A stretch of DNA of 64,000 nucleotides, from assembly GCA_902784425.1 (NCBI GenBank), contig CACZUS010000003.1, positions 1 through 64,000 on the forward strand, written 5' to 3'. Under the pieces are notes generated by a model, which was not told where the DNA came from, searched no databases, and saw nothing but the letters and a program-made list of their open reading frames with translations. This DNA is from an uncultured Bacteroidales bacterium (GTDB lineage: Bacteria; Bacteroidota; Bacteroidia; Bacteroidales; Paludibacteraceae). Numbering within the stretch: the stretch's first letter is position 1; each line of letters starts with the position of its first letter. Made by a program: the position numbers and the translations under genes. Positions 34,600 through 44,500 of the stretch are shown one piece after another.

Positions 34600-35022
34600 A
34601 TGTTAAAGAAAATTTTATCGATATCTGGTAAGCCCGGATTATTTGAGTTGATTTCTCAAGGTAAAAACATGTTGATTGTTGAGTCGTTGATAGATCATAA
34701 GAAACTTCCTGCGTATACGAATGAAAAGATTCTTTCATTGGGTGACATTGCAATGTATACACAAGAGGGTGAGGTTCCTTTAGCAGAGGTTTTCGTTGCC
34801 ATGAAGAAAAAAGAAGAGGGTAAGAAGGTTCCTTTTGATGCTAAGAAGGTGGATTCTAAGACGCTTTCAGATTATCTTGCCGCTGTTCTTCCGACATACG
34901 ATAGAGAAAGAGTATATTCTTCTGATATCAAGAAGTTGATTACATGGTATAATATTCTGATTGAATCGGAACATTCTGATTTTGAGTCGGATATTCGCAA
35001 GGAAAACGAAAAGGAAGAGTAA
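34600..35022 (+). CDS. DUF5606 family protein
   Basis: A 140-residue cytosolic protein of a Bacteroidetes-specific family with unknown function. The recognisable part is MLKKILSISGKPGLFELISQGKNMLIVES (about 1-30), then TNEKILSLGDIAMYTQEGEVPLAEV and YDRERVYSSDIKKLITWYNIL. The C-terminus is acidic and probably disordered. It has its own terminator and is not in the bamD operon downstream. A TTG at 34541 and a TTCTTTTG-like box at 34564 could be its promoter, but the box misses the conserved A. Confidence 0.85.
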   Translation: MLKKILSISGKPGLFELISQGKNMLIVESLIDHKKLPAYTNEKILSLGDIAMYTQEGEVPLAEVFVAMKKKEEGKKVPFDAKKVDSKTLSDYLAAVLPTYDRERVYSSDIKKLITWYNILIESEHSDFESDIRKENEKEE

Positions 35023-35052
35023 GATTTTTATAGAAAATCGAGAAGAGATAGG

Positions 35053-35087
35053 GAAGAACACTGTAATGGTGTTCTTCTTTGTTTTTG
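35053..35087 (+). terminator. Terminator of the DUF5606 gene
   Basis: GAAGAACAC (35053-35061) pairs with GTGTTCTTC (35069-35077) and is followed by a T-rich tail. Confidence 0.8.
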
Positions 35088-35148
35088 TTTGTGGACAGAT
35101 CGACAAGAAGATAAAAGATTGAGAAGCAAAAGATAATGAAAAATCTTT

Positions 35149-35179
35149 TTTGTTATTTGATTTGAAATACCTAACTTTG
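35149..35179 (+). promoter_or_regulatory. Promoter of the bamD operon
   Basis: TTTG (35149-35152), exactly 19 bases, then TAACTTTG (35172-35179): a full consensus match. The start codon follows 14 bases later, so the leader is very short. Confidence 0.75.
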
Positions 35180-35193
35180 CAAAATCTATAATT

Positions 35194-36060
35194 ATGAGCA
35201 TGAAAATTTCATATAAGATAGTAATTCGGGCGGTCGAGGCAGTAGTTTTGCCGTATGTTCTGGGGTTATTGCTGACTTCGTGTGGTGAGTATACCAAGAT
35301 ATCCAAGAGCGGTGATTCTCAGTTGAAGTATGACAAGGCTTTTGAATACTATGACAAGGGAGATTATGTTAAGGCTGCCACGTTGTTGGAGGCAACGGTT
35401 CCTTCTTATAGAGGTACGGAAAAGGGAGAAAAGGGATTGTATACGTTGGCTATGGCTCATTTTAAGAATGAAGACTATATTATGGCGAAGAGTTACTTTT
35501 CAACCTATTGTAAGGGCTATCCGTCTGGTCAACATATAGAGGATGCTAAATATCATATTGGATATTGCTACTATTTGGATTCTCCAGATGTAAAACTGGA
35601 TCAGACAAATACACAGAAGGCGATAGATGAATTGTTGGAATTTGCCCAATTATATCCGAATAGTGAAAAATTGCCGAGAGTGTTGGATCTGATAAAAGAA
35701 ATGCGTGAAAAACTCGCGGAAAAAGATTATTTGAATGCTAAGTTGTATTACGATTTGGGTGATTATATGGGAAATAATTATCTGTCAGCCGTGATTGCAG
35801 CTACAAACGCATTGAAGAAGTATCCCGATACTCAATACAGAGAGGAGTTAGCTTTCCTAATACTAAAGTCTAAGTATATGCAAGCTGAGAAAAGTGTTGA
35901 ACATAAAAAAGAGGATCGTTATAGAGATACAGTAGATGAATATTACAATTTTGTTAGAGATTATCCTGAGAGTAGCCATAAAAAGGAAGCTCAGAAATTT
36001 TTAGAGCGATCTCGGAATTTCTTAAATAAAACAACAGAAGAAAATAATAAAAAGTTATAA
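35194..36060 (+). CDS. bamD: BamD, outer-membrane protein assembly lipoprotein
   Basis: A 288-residue lipoprotein that, with BamA, inserts beta-barrel proteins into the outer membrane. The signal ends at Cys30 (LLTSCGEY). The body is a run of TPR-type helical repeats (about 40-270) with the BamD signatures YDKAFEYYDKGDYVKAATLLE, AMAHFKNEDYIMAKSYFSTYCKGYP and YYNFVRDYPESSHKKEAQKFL. The consensus promoter just ahead drives it and the omega-like gene 13 bases downstream. An ATG at 35200 is an alternative start. Confidence 0.93.
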   Translation: MSMKISYKIVIRAVEAVVLPYVLGLLLTSCGEYTKISKSGDSQLKYDKAFEYYDKGDYVKAATLLEATVPSYRGTEKGEKGLYTLAMAHFKNEDYIMAKSYFSTYCKGYPSGQHIEDAKYHIGYCYYLDSPDVKLDQTNTQKAIDELLEFAQLYPNSEKLPRVLDLIKEMREKLAEKDYLNAKLYYDLGDYMGNNYLSAVIAATNALKKYPDTQYREELAFLILKSKYMQAEKSVEHKKEDRYRDTVDEYYNFVRDYPESSHKKEAQKFLERSRNFLNKTTEENNKKL

Positions 36061-36073
36061 AAAATAATTAATT

Positions 36074-36406
36074 ATGGATTACAAGAAAGTAAATGCTCCG
36101 ACAAACACCATTACACGAGATATGAACTCGTTGTGTGCTGATACGGGCAATGTTTATGAAACTGTAAATATCATTGCAAAACGTGCCAACCAAATTAGCA
36201 TCGAAATGAAGAATGAGTTGGAAAAGAAGTTACAAGAATTTGCTTCTTACAACGATAATTTGGAGGAGGTTTTCGAAAATAGAGAACAAATTGAAATTTC
36301 TCGTTTTTATGAGAAATTACCAAAACCTACGTTGATTGCAACTCAAGAATACATCGAAGGAAAGATTTACTATAGAAATCCATTGAAGGAGAAATCAAAA
36401 TTTTAA
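36074..36406 (+). CDS. RNA polymerase omega/Rpb6-like subunit of Bacteroidetes
   Basis: A 110-residue protein of the Bacteroidetes 'DNA-directed RNA polymerase subunit omega family'. The segment ETVNIIAKRANQISIEMKNELEKKLQEFA (about 30-60) contains the short motif by which omega and Rpb6 clamp the beta-prime C-terminus. It is cotranscribed with bamD, an arrangement common in the phylum, and a strong terminator follows. The exact role in polymerase assembly is inferred from the family. Confidence 0.85.
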   Translation: MDYKKVNAPTNTITRDMNSLCADTGNVYETVNIIAKRANQISIEMKNELEKKLQEFASYNDNLEEVFENREQIEISRFYEKLPKPTLIATQEYIEGKIYYRNPLKEKSKF

Positions 36407-36423
36407 TTTATACATAAATTCGG

Positions 36424-36454
36424 AAGGTCATCCGTAAGGGTGACCTTTTTTTTA
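36424..36454 (+). terminator. Terminator of the bamD-omega operon
   Basis: AAGGTCA (36424-36430) pairs with TGACCTT (36441-36447) and runs into eight T. It ends 9 bases before the acyltransferase start codon. Confidence 0.85.
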
Positions 36455-36463
36455 CGTTACGAT

Positions 36464-37501
36464 ATGAATAGAGAAAAATGGGTTGATGTCGCTCGTTGTT
36501 TGGGTATTTATGCGATTTATTTATTGCATATGGGAGAAAATATAGAATCCGCATATTTCTTCTTCTTTAAGTTCGTTGTGGCTCTATTCTTTTTCTTGGC
36601 GGGATGTACGGAAACCTATCAAAAAGAGCTCTCTTTCGTTGATTATGCCCGACTGAAGGTTAAAAGGATTTTATTGCCTACATATATGTTCGTCTTTCTT
36701 GTTGTATTGGTACAACTCATTCAAGATGAAAACATTATGAAGTCATTGGGAATCCTTCGCGATGCATTTGTTTACGGTGAAAGACGAAATTTACCTTATG
36801 TCGGTACGTTGTGGTTCTTTACTTGCTTGTTTGTCATCCAACTATTCTTCAGACTTCTATTAAAACTGAAAAACAAGTGGATTATTTTAGGGGTGTCGGT
36901 CGTTTTCTTGATGATAAGCGAGTTTGCTTTACCTCATCGACCTATTATAGACCCTCGGTGGGCATGGAACGTGGATAGTGCTATGTTTTACCTTTTTTAC
37001 TTTGCATTAGGTTATGTGTTATATCCATATCTCAAGAATTGGTTTTTGTTAGATACGAAAAAGAAAAAGACGACTTGGATTATCGTATTCCTTATATCTG
37101 CTATTTATACCTTGGCTGTTTTCGGACATGGAGAAAGCATCTTGATGGAACGTAGTGAATCGTTTGCACGAGTTTTCTCTTATCCTGTTTCTATAGAGTT
37201 AAACTTGCTGATTATTAGTCCGCTTTTAATAATAGTATGTGTGTTATGTGTCTCAAAACTGTTAGAGAATTTGCAATTTTTAAATACATGTGGTAGAGAA
37301 ACTCTATATTTGTGTGGCAATGAATCTATATTGAAAGACCTTGTCCCTTATTTTATTAGTTTGTTTGGTCTTGAATTACGGTTCACGAATCCCATATCGG
37401 CTTATTTCTATTGCTTCCTTCTGTTATTCTTTGCATGTAAATACATTATTCCTGTACAAAGAAAGATTGTGAGTCGGTTTGAAAAACATCTCTTCAAATA
37501 A
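36464..37501 (+). CDS. Acyltransferase family 3 membrane protein
   Basis: A 345-residue inner-membrane protein with about ten hydrophobic helices, typical of acyltransferase-3 enzymes that O-acetylate polysaccharides or lipids. The N-terminus NREKWVDVARCLGIYAIYLLHMG contains the family R...H pair. I use the ATG at 36464; a GTG at 36440 would start inside the terminator hairpin of the preceding operon. The neighbouring lipoprotein on the other strand carries domains seen elsewhere with glycan-handling membrane proteins, but no direct link is shown. The substrate is unknown. Confidence 0.85.
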   Translation: MNREKWVDVARCLGIYAIYLLHMGENIESAYFFFFKFVVALFFFLAGCTETYQKELSFVDYARLKVKRILLPTYMFVFLVVLVQLIQDENIMKSLGILRDAFVYGERRNLPYVGTLWFFTCLFVIQLFFRLLLKLKNKWIILGVSVVFLMISEFALPHRPIIDPRWAWNVDSAMFYLFYFALGYVLYPYLKNWFLLDTKKKKTTWIIVFLISAIYTLAVFGHGESILMERSESFARVFSYPVSIELNLLIISPLLIIVCVLCVSKLLENLQFLNTCGRETLYLCGNESILKDLVPYFISLFGLELRFTNPISAYFYCFLLLFFACKYIIPVQRKIVSRFEKHLFK

Positions 37502-37554
37502 AAAATTTAATAGGAGAGATGCTCCCTTCTTGTTGATTCAGATGAAATAGATGC

Positions 37555-37596
37555 AAAAAAATGCCCCCGAAAGTCTTTGATTAGCTTTCGGGGGCA
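37555..37596 (-). terminator. Terminator between acyltransferase and duplicated-domain lipoprotein
   Basis: A perfect 12-bp stem, TGCCCCCGAAAG (37562-37573) with CTTTCGGGGGCA (37585-37596). Seven T follow on the minus strand. The plus-strand side is also T-rich, so it may stop transcripts from both convergent genes. Confidence 0.88.
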
Positions 37597-37632
37597 ATAT
37601 TTTAAATTTTACTTATCCAATAATAAGGATGA

Positions 37633-38544
37633 TTATTCAACTGATAAAATATATACTTTAGGATTGTACTTGAATTCTCCTGTGTGGTTGATTCCGATAA
37701 ACTCAATTTTGTCGATGAATTCACCATTAGGTTTTTTGAGTAAATAAGCAGGAATATCACAGATGAAACCGATCTTGTTATCATCTGTTCCGAAAGCGTC
37801 CTGAACATCTTGTCTTTCTATGAATGTAGGAGTAAAGATGCTATTGTCTAATTTCAAATAAAGGTTATCTAATTTCGATTTTGACTCTGTGTCAAATGCC
37901 CATCCATCAATGGTAATCATAGCTGATTGTGCATATCCTTTTATATGAATGGTATCTGTTCCATTTGTGTAGGAATCAACATATATACCACCGCTGGCAA
38001 ATTCATCGTTTCTAATCTTTTCTGTCAAATTTGGAATGGTGGCATTTTTCCTTAGTTCATATTTGACAGGATTGTAGGCTTTCCCATCTTTGGTAATTTT
38101 AATTAGGCTGATTTCATTAGCGGTGAAACCAGAAGGGTCAGTTAATAAATCTTTAGAGAAGGAGAAGGAGAATCCAACATTTTCAGAATCGCAACCGAAC
38201 GAATTCTTCACATCTGGTCTGGATTCACCATATTTTCCTTTGATAAATGTTTTTCCGATTTGAAGAACAATATCTTTTATCTCTGTATTGTTGTTTTGAT
38301 CAAATGCCCAACCTGAGAGCTTGATTGTGTCGCTATTGTTTAAATCTAGGATACGAATGTTTGGACTAAGACCATTGCAAACGTCAATATATACACCGGA
38401 ATTTTCATCCTCAGTTTGAACGGCTGGAAGTTCAGGTTTGTCAGTAATTGAACATCCTTCATAAACGAGGGAGGAGTTGTTGTTGCAACTAGAAAGTATA
38501 CCTAGTGAAATGCAGCAACATAGCAATAGAGATGAATGTTTCAT
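37633..38544 (-). CDS. Lipoprotein with two tandem GWAFD-type domains
   Basis: A 303-residue lipoprotein (Cys20 in ILSSC) made almost entirely of two copies of one domain, about 50-167 and 186-303. Shared landmarks are G[VI]YxD, [LI]xGWAFD (78-82 and 214-218), a hydrophobic strand ending in L.., F[IT]...Y/F, R[PQ]DVxxxFGxD..xxGF and a Leu-Leu motif before a basic or Pro residue. A similar domain (GWAVD ... RPDV ... GF) is known to me as a C-terminal add-on to glycosyltransferase-like membrane proteins in other phyla, where its role is unclear. It lies 32 bases behind sprA and may be read through from it. Function is not established. Confidence 0.7.
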   Translation of the reverse strand: MKHSSLLLCCCISLGILSSCNNNSSLVYEGCSITDKPELPAVQTEDENSGVYIDVCNGLSPNIRILDLNNSDTIKLSGWAFDQNNNTEIKDIVLQIGKTFIKGKYGESRPDVKNSFGCDSENVGFSFSFSKDLLTDPSGFTANEISLIKITKDGKAYNPVKYELRKNATIPNLTEKIRNDEFASGGIYVDSYTNGTDTIHIKGYAQSAMITIDGWAFDTESKSKLDNLYLKLDNSIFTPTFIERQDVQDAFGTDDNKIGFICDIPAYLLKKPNGEFIDKIEFIGINHTGEFKYNPKVYILSVE

Positions 38545-38576
38545 AACTTAAAAAATTATTATAATATTTTTGTGAC

Positions 38577-41500
38577 TTATCTTGTTAGATTAATCTTGAA
38601 TGCAATACCGAAGTCGTTAGTGACTGTTGGGTAACCTTCAGAGACTTTCGGCGTACTGGATTTGCAATCATAGTATAATTTCACATTTAGTCTCTCGCTT
38701 AGAACATAGTCGGCTGATAACTTTATGGTAAGAGTCCTTAGACCGCTACTTAATTGAGAGTACTCATCATCAATCACGCGGATGTAAGCATCGGTGTTTT
38801 TGAATCCTACATCTCCACGGAGATTCAAATCGTTCTTAACTTTTTTCTGATTCTTTCCGACCTTGATGATCATGCCGATGTCGTCGAATCTATATCCACT
38901 ACCGAATACATACTCCATGTTGCCTGATTCTAGGATTTGATTTCCTGGAATGTCAAGTTGTATGTTACGTGATTTCTTCACTTCAAATTTAATGGAGAGA
39001 TTATTCTTCAAACTAGCGTCGATACCAAACAGTGGAGAGAATTGCTCACTGATGCTGACTGTATTGACCTCATAGTGGGAAGTGATGAAGTTGAAGTCCT
39101 CATTGTTTCCATTGATTCCATAAATATCATCTCCATAAATTCCTACCCAATCAGTCAGTGACCTGTATGCACCAATGTTGTACGTACTCTTATATGTGTG
39201 ATTGATATTGAAAGACTTGAATTTCTTTTTGATTTGAGGAATCTTCATAAGAGCGTCGCATGTCACCTTCCAGTTTGGAATTAACGAGGATATCATTTTC
39301 AAGACGTTGCTTTCTGGAACGAAGTTCAAATCTGTCGTGTGAGCATCTTTGTCCATATATGCAGCATAGAATGCAGGTATCAAGACATCAGCGTTGCTTT
39401 TGCTTACGAAATTAGGGTTTCCGTTCGCATTTTGATAGCCCACTCTGTTGTAAATTCTTTTTTGAATGATGTTTCTGTTTTCCAAGAATTTAGCAAAGAC
39501 TTTTGAATCTGATGTATTCTTGGTGAAAGCAGTTCTTATTGGTAAGCAGGTGCGAGAGAAGCTACCAGCTATATCTTGAGAGTTCCATCCATCCTTATAA
39601 CCATACATGTAATATATATCATCTTGGTTATTTTTAAGCCATGAGGCGTTCAAGTCGATTTTCAGACCAGGAATAGGTTCCAAAAGTGACTTAACCGTTA
39701 GATTTTGTGATATTGTATGAACGATTGGGTTGGTGATGTTATCGTTCATGATAAGTAAAGAATCTTCGTTGTAAGCCCGATTAAGGAATTTTTCCACGTT
39801 ATAGAATCCGAATGTGAAATCATATCCTGGATTTTCATTATCCTGTCCTAAGAAACCGCTATATGGTCGGTAACCATTAATCTCAAGCGCATCATTATGT
39901 CTGTAGTTTATGTTGATGTTTCTTATTAACATAAGGAAGCGGATACTATAATCTCGTACTTTATCAAAGGCATTGTCTTCTCGTTCATTGTTCTTAATTG
40001 TCAAGACAAGGTTGTTGAAGTCTGCCTTAGTGGAGACAGAGATGGAATTAGGATCGACGATACTATATTTGAAAGGTACGTTTGCTCCACTGGTATCTGT
40101 TAGAGTTACGATCAGTTTCACTGAGTTGAGTCGGTGGTTGATACGTGTCTTATTGCCAGCCTTCAGCCTTAGTTTCTTCCTTTCGTAAACTTTTGGTTTA
40201 TTATCTTTCTCTTTTTTCTCTTTTGATTCATCTTTCCATTTCAGCGTGTTGGTTGGCTTTTGAAGCTTTCTGTTTAGTTCCTTCAAATATGGGAATTTAT
40301 TGTAAAGAGTCTCAAAATTGAATCGTACGTCACCGCTCCAATTACGCTGATTGTTTATTATATTACCAGTGACAGGGCTTTCTCCCATTGTTAGGATTGC
40401 GCCTTTGTCCCATTGATAGTTTGCACTATATTGAGCATTGGATGTAATCCAATCCAAGTGTGGCAGTTTGTTGATAGGGAGAGCGTATGTTGCAGAGAAT
40501 TTCTGCTCATAAGCGACAGGGTCTCCGAAACCTTTGATACAACTCCATACAGTGTCCTTCCATTTCTCATACCAGTCAAAGTAGCCGATATCTTGAAGGT
40601 ATTCTTTGTTGATAGGAATGTTGACAAGACGGTCTCCGTCTTCAGGATCCGTATTGATGATTTCTGTGATCTCGGAGTTCATTGCTGAGTTGAAAGATAA
40701 TTTCAAAGATCTAGTCAAATCCCATTTTATGCTAGATGTTCTGTCCCATTGCCAATTCTTGTCGAACGACATGTATTGGAATGTTGTATCCTTGATGATA
40801 GGGGAGTTGTAGTTCCTGTTTTGTATCTCTTCATAGTATCTCGACATGGAGGTGCTGAATGATATATTTTTAGGAACATAATAGAAGTTGAAATCTTTAA
40901 TTAGTTTCAGATGATTGGATTTAAGCCATTTCACTTTTTTGAAAGGCTCAACTGGCTTTGGATTGAGGGAATAAACGTAGTTGAATGTTCCCTTGTAATT
41001 TTGAATTTTCTCGTATTCAATGTCTGGGTTTGTCTCTTTGGTTTCGTTATATCCTAAACTAAATGAGAAGTTAGCAGGATCATAAGGCATAGGGACTTTT
41101 TTACTTGCTATGCCCACACGTACGTTATTCAATGAGAAGCTTTGGTATACCTTGTCAGTTCTTGACATTGCTTTTATTGAATCTTTTATTCTATTGTCGT
41201 CATAATTATCGAGCGTTTTTTCCAACTCAGTGTCTGTGTTGAGAGGATCGTATTTTGGCTGCGTCATTTGATGCGTTCTAGTATAGGTGAAAGGCATATT
41301 AACTTTTCCTTTCTCTGGGAAGAGTTTTCCTAATTGTATGGCTGCGGTGATATTGTATTCATAGAAATCTTCTTGGTTTCTGTTTGTCACGTTGTCTTCG
41401 ATATTACCGAATCCTGTTGTCTCTGCTTGTCCGCCAATGGTGAGTGATCCCAAGTCGGAGAATACGACTCCTAAATTGGCAACGGCAGCCCAACCTCCGT

Positions 41501-44500
41501 CTTCGTCAAATCCGGACATTCTCATTTCGTTTACCCAAATCTCTGCGCTATGGTTGATATCGTCTTCGTTGACGATACCAATCATGAGTGATGATATTTC
41601 ACCGAATGAAGGGGAACCGATGATTGCCATCGTGTTTTTACCATCCATTTTCGTGTAGCGCTCGTTAAATCTTGCTTGTCCGGCATTTTTCTTTTTGTCT
41701 CTTTCTAATTTCAGATTCGTGAGTTGCTCGAATGCGAAATCAAAGTTGTTGTATGCAGGCCATACAGTTTCCGCCAGGTTAGCTCCTTCTGGAGTTATTT
41801 TCAACGGTATTCTGTATTCGTAGTAGTTGTCGGTGAAATCAGATCCTAAACGAACGAATGCGTAAAGTCTGTTGTCAGGAATATCTTCTCCGTCCATGAG
41901 TTTCTCCGCATGAACAAACATCTTGAATCTCTTGTATTGACGAGTGTCTAGTGAGACGGTCTTGTATACGGCGCGAACGTCATTTGGTTCCAAACTGTCG
42001 ATGCGAAGAACCATTGATTGTTCGTTCTCTTCTACGGTACTTTGCTGCTGACTTGGATCATATGTCGGTTTTATGTGCGGTGGCAATAGATATCCAACAG
42101 GTTTCTTGCTGGAATCATTGTATTTGCAGACAGATGAGATGTCGATGCGACCCGTACCTTTTAGTTTGTTAGCTATTGAACTTTCAACCAATCGTTCGTT
42201 CTTCTCATAAATTCTCCAATCTGTGCGTACTAGTTGCAATTCACCAATACGAAGGTGCTCTTCCTCCTCAAATCCTGTCATGTACATACGTATGTAGCGA
42301 ATGGATCTGAAATCAGAAATGTTACCCTCTGCACGCTTTTTGCTTGTTTTGATAGGAATTCTTATTTGGTACCAATGAATACTATCTTTTTCTCCATTTT
42401 TAAGCTTAACCTCAGAAGAAGCTTTGTTGGTGATGAAGTTTTCACCCCATTTGCTTTCATCTTCAAAATACTCTTTGTCGATTTCGAGAATATATTCATA
42501 GTATTGTTCGGTTTCGTTAAGAGTATTATCTCTGTTCAAATCCTCGCAGTCTGGTGTGTTGACGGCAGTAGAGGTGAAATTGTTTTCAGAAGAAGAGGTT
42601 GAGTTGCCTTCTGTTCCGTTGTAATATTTGTAACAATCGAAAATGTGGGCCTCTTTTTCGTCATAGTCACTTCCTCTGAAGTAGTGGAAATTATCTCCGG
42701 CAGGGTCTGTGAGAGGGGAGAAGGTGGCATCATTCCATCTAGCGATTGCTTTTGAATTGACTTTCTCTTTGATGGCCTGAGCGTATCTTCTATAAGATTC
42801 GGTGAAGTTAAACTCATCTTCGTCGGATAGTCCATCCAATCCCAAATCTTGTTGAGCCAGATATGCGTTGTCAAAAGATCCCGTGATAGCAGTCAGACGA
42901 GGCACTCGACCCCAAATGGTGGTGTCGACTGTCGCAAGGTTTTGAACGGTTGGCAATCCGTTCTCAAAAGCTTTACGACCATCTTTTAAGACATCCTCAG
43001 ATATGTTTCCTAAATTGAATACCAATTTTCCGGATGTAGTATTCATGTCGTCATATATGAATGGATCCATCAACCATAATTCCAGATATTCAATGTTGGA
43101 ATTTTCGAAGTTGGTGTTGTCTAGTTTCCTCATGATTCCGGCCCAACGGTCTCCTGGATTCTCAAGGTATCCATCTTCGTTCATTCCATCCACATCCAAG
43201 TTGTATGCACCTCTTTCTTTTGGATAATAGTGAAGATGAAGCGTTTGAAGTGTAGTTGACTCAAGATTGCTAAAATCCTTGTCGAGATATATTTCTGTCT
43301 CATGAGTTTGTCTAACATAGTGGTTGGACAAAATGTCGTCTTTGTTTGCTTTTATATAAGAAGGTGTGTTTTTACTGCTATGGTCGGAAGTGAAGATTTG
43401 ATCGATATAATACCAAGCCATATGAGAACGATTCAAACCATAACCGATGTAAGATAATTTTACTGGATCAAGGTATTGGCTCCAATAAGGATCATTTTCG
43501 CGAATGAAATGTTTGTTGTATAATGGTCCGCTGCTAATCTTTGGCGTACTTGCCAATGCCCAAGACGATGGGTTTTTGATGTTAATGCTAGACTCTGCAC
43601 CTTCGAAGTCGTCAATGTATGAGATACCAGTTTTGTCGTCATCTTGGTTGATGGACCTGTTATGTCCAGGAATCAGTTGAGCGAACTCACCGGACAAAGC
43701 AAATGAAGATGGTGCTTTTGCATTAATGAGAGGTAACTTGTCAATTGCGTTTGTGAGCCATTGCCAATCGGTTTTGTAGGTTCCGTTCATTCCCCAAATG
43801 GTGTTGGATAGTGGTTCGTTTCCAAGAGACACCTTTGATGTAAGCGGAGTTTCATTCAAGTGCAGTAATGTAGTACCTAGTGAAAATTTATCGGAGAATG
43901 TATATTCTGCATTGACTCCCACCAGTGATTTTCGTTGTGTGCTGAAGAATGATTCACTTTCCAACGATATGTTGATAGGAGAGTTGGATGCGAGAGCCGT
44001 TTCATCAAGGATTTTTACGATACCTAGGTTATAGTCGACCGTGTAGCCGGTTCCTTCCGTAAGTGTTCTTCCTCCTGCGGTAACGCGGACAGAACCTCTA
44101 GCCACGTTGGTAACTCCGAGTCTGATTTCTGATCCAGAAGTGGAACTGAATTCTCCCGTGATTAAGTATTTGTTTTTCTCTGTGTATTGTTCAGCAATGG
44201 TTAGTGTTGAATCATACAATTCTGGATATGTGTAATTTTCGATGTTTGGAAGGTTTCCGTATCCATTTCTAATACCTGTATCAAAAGGTCGGGTAGATAG
44301 GAAGATGATACGTCCTGTGGATGGGTTAATGGTGTATCCCGGAATGTAGTCGAAATATCCATCAGGCATTGCATTCTGCCGCTTGTTGAGACGGTCCATG
44401 TTGAGTATTTGCAAGAGGTTCTTGTTATTCAACGTAGGGATGTAGTTTAAGTAAGCGGTGAGAGAATCGTTTTGGAAATAGTATTTAATTTCAACTTTGA

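Noticed and set aside
36440..36463. GTG start for the acyltransferase
   Set aside because: It lies in the terminator hairpin of the preceding operon, and the ATG at 36464 gives the conserved N-terminus.
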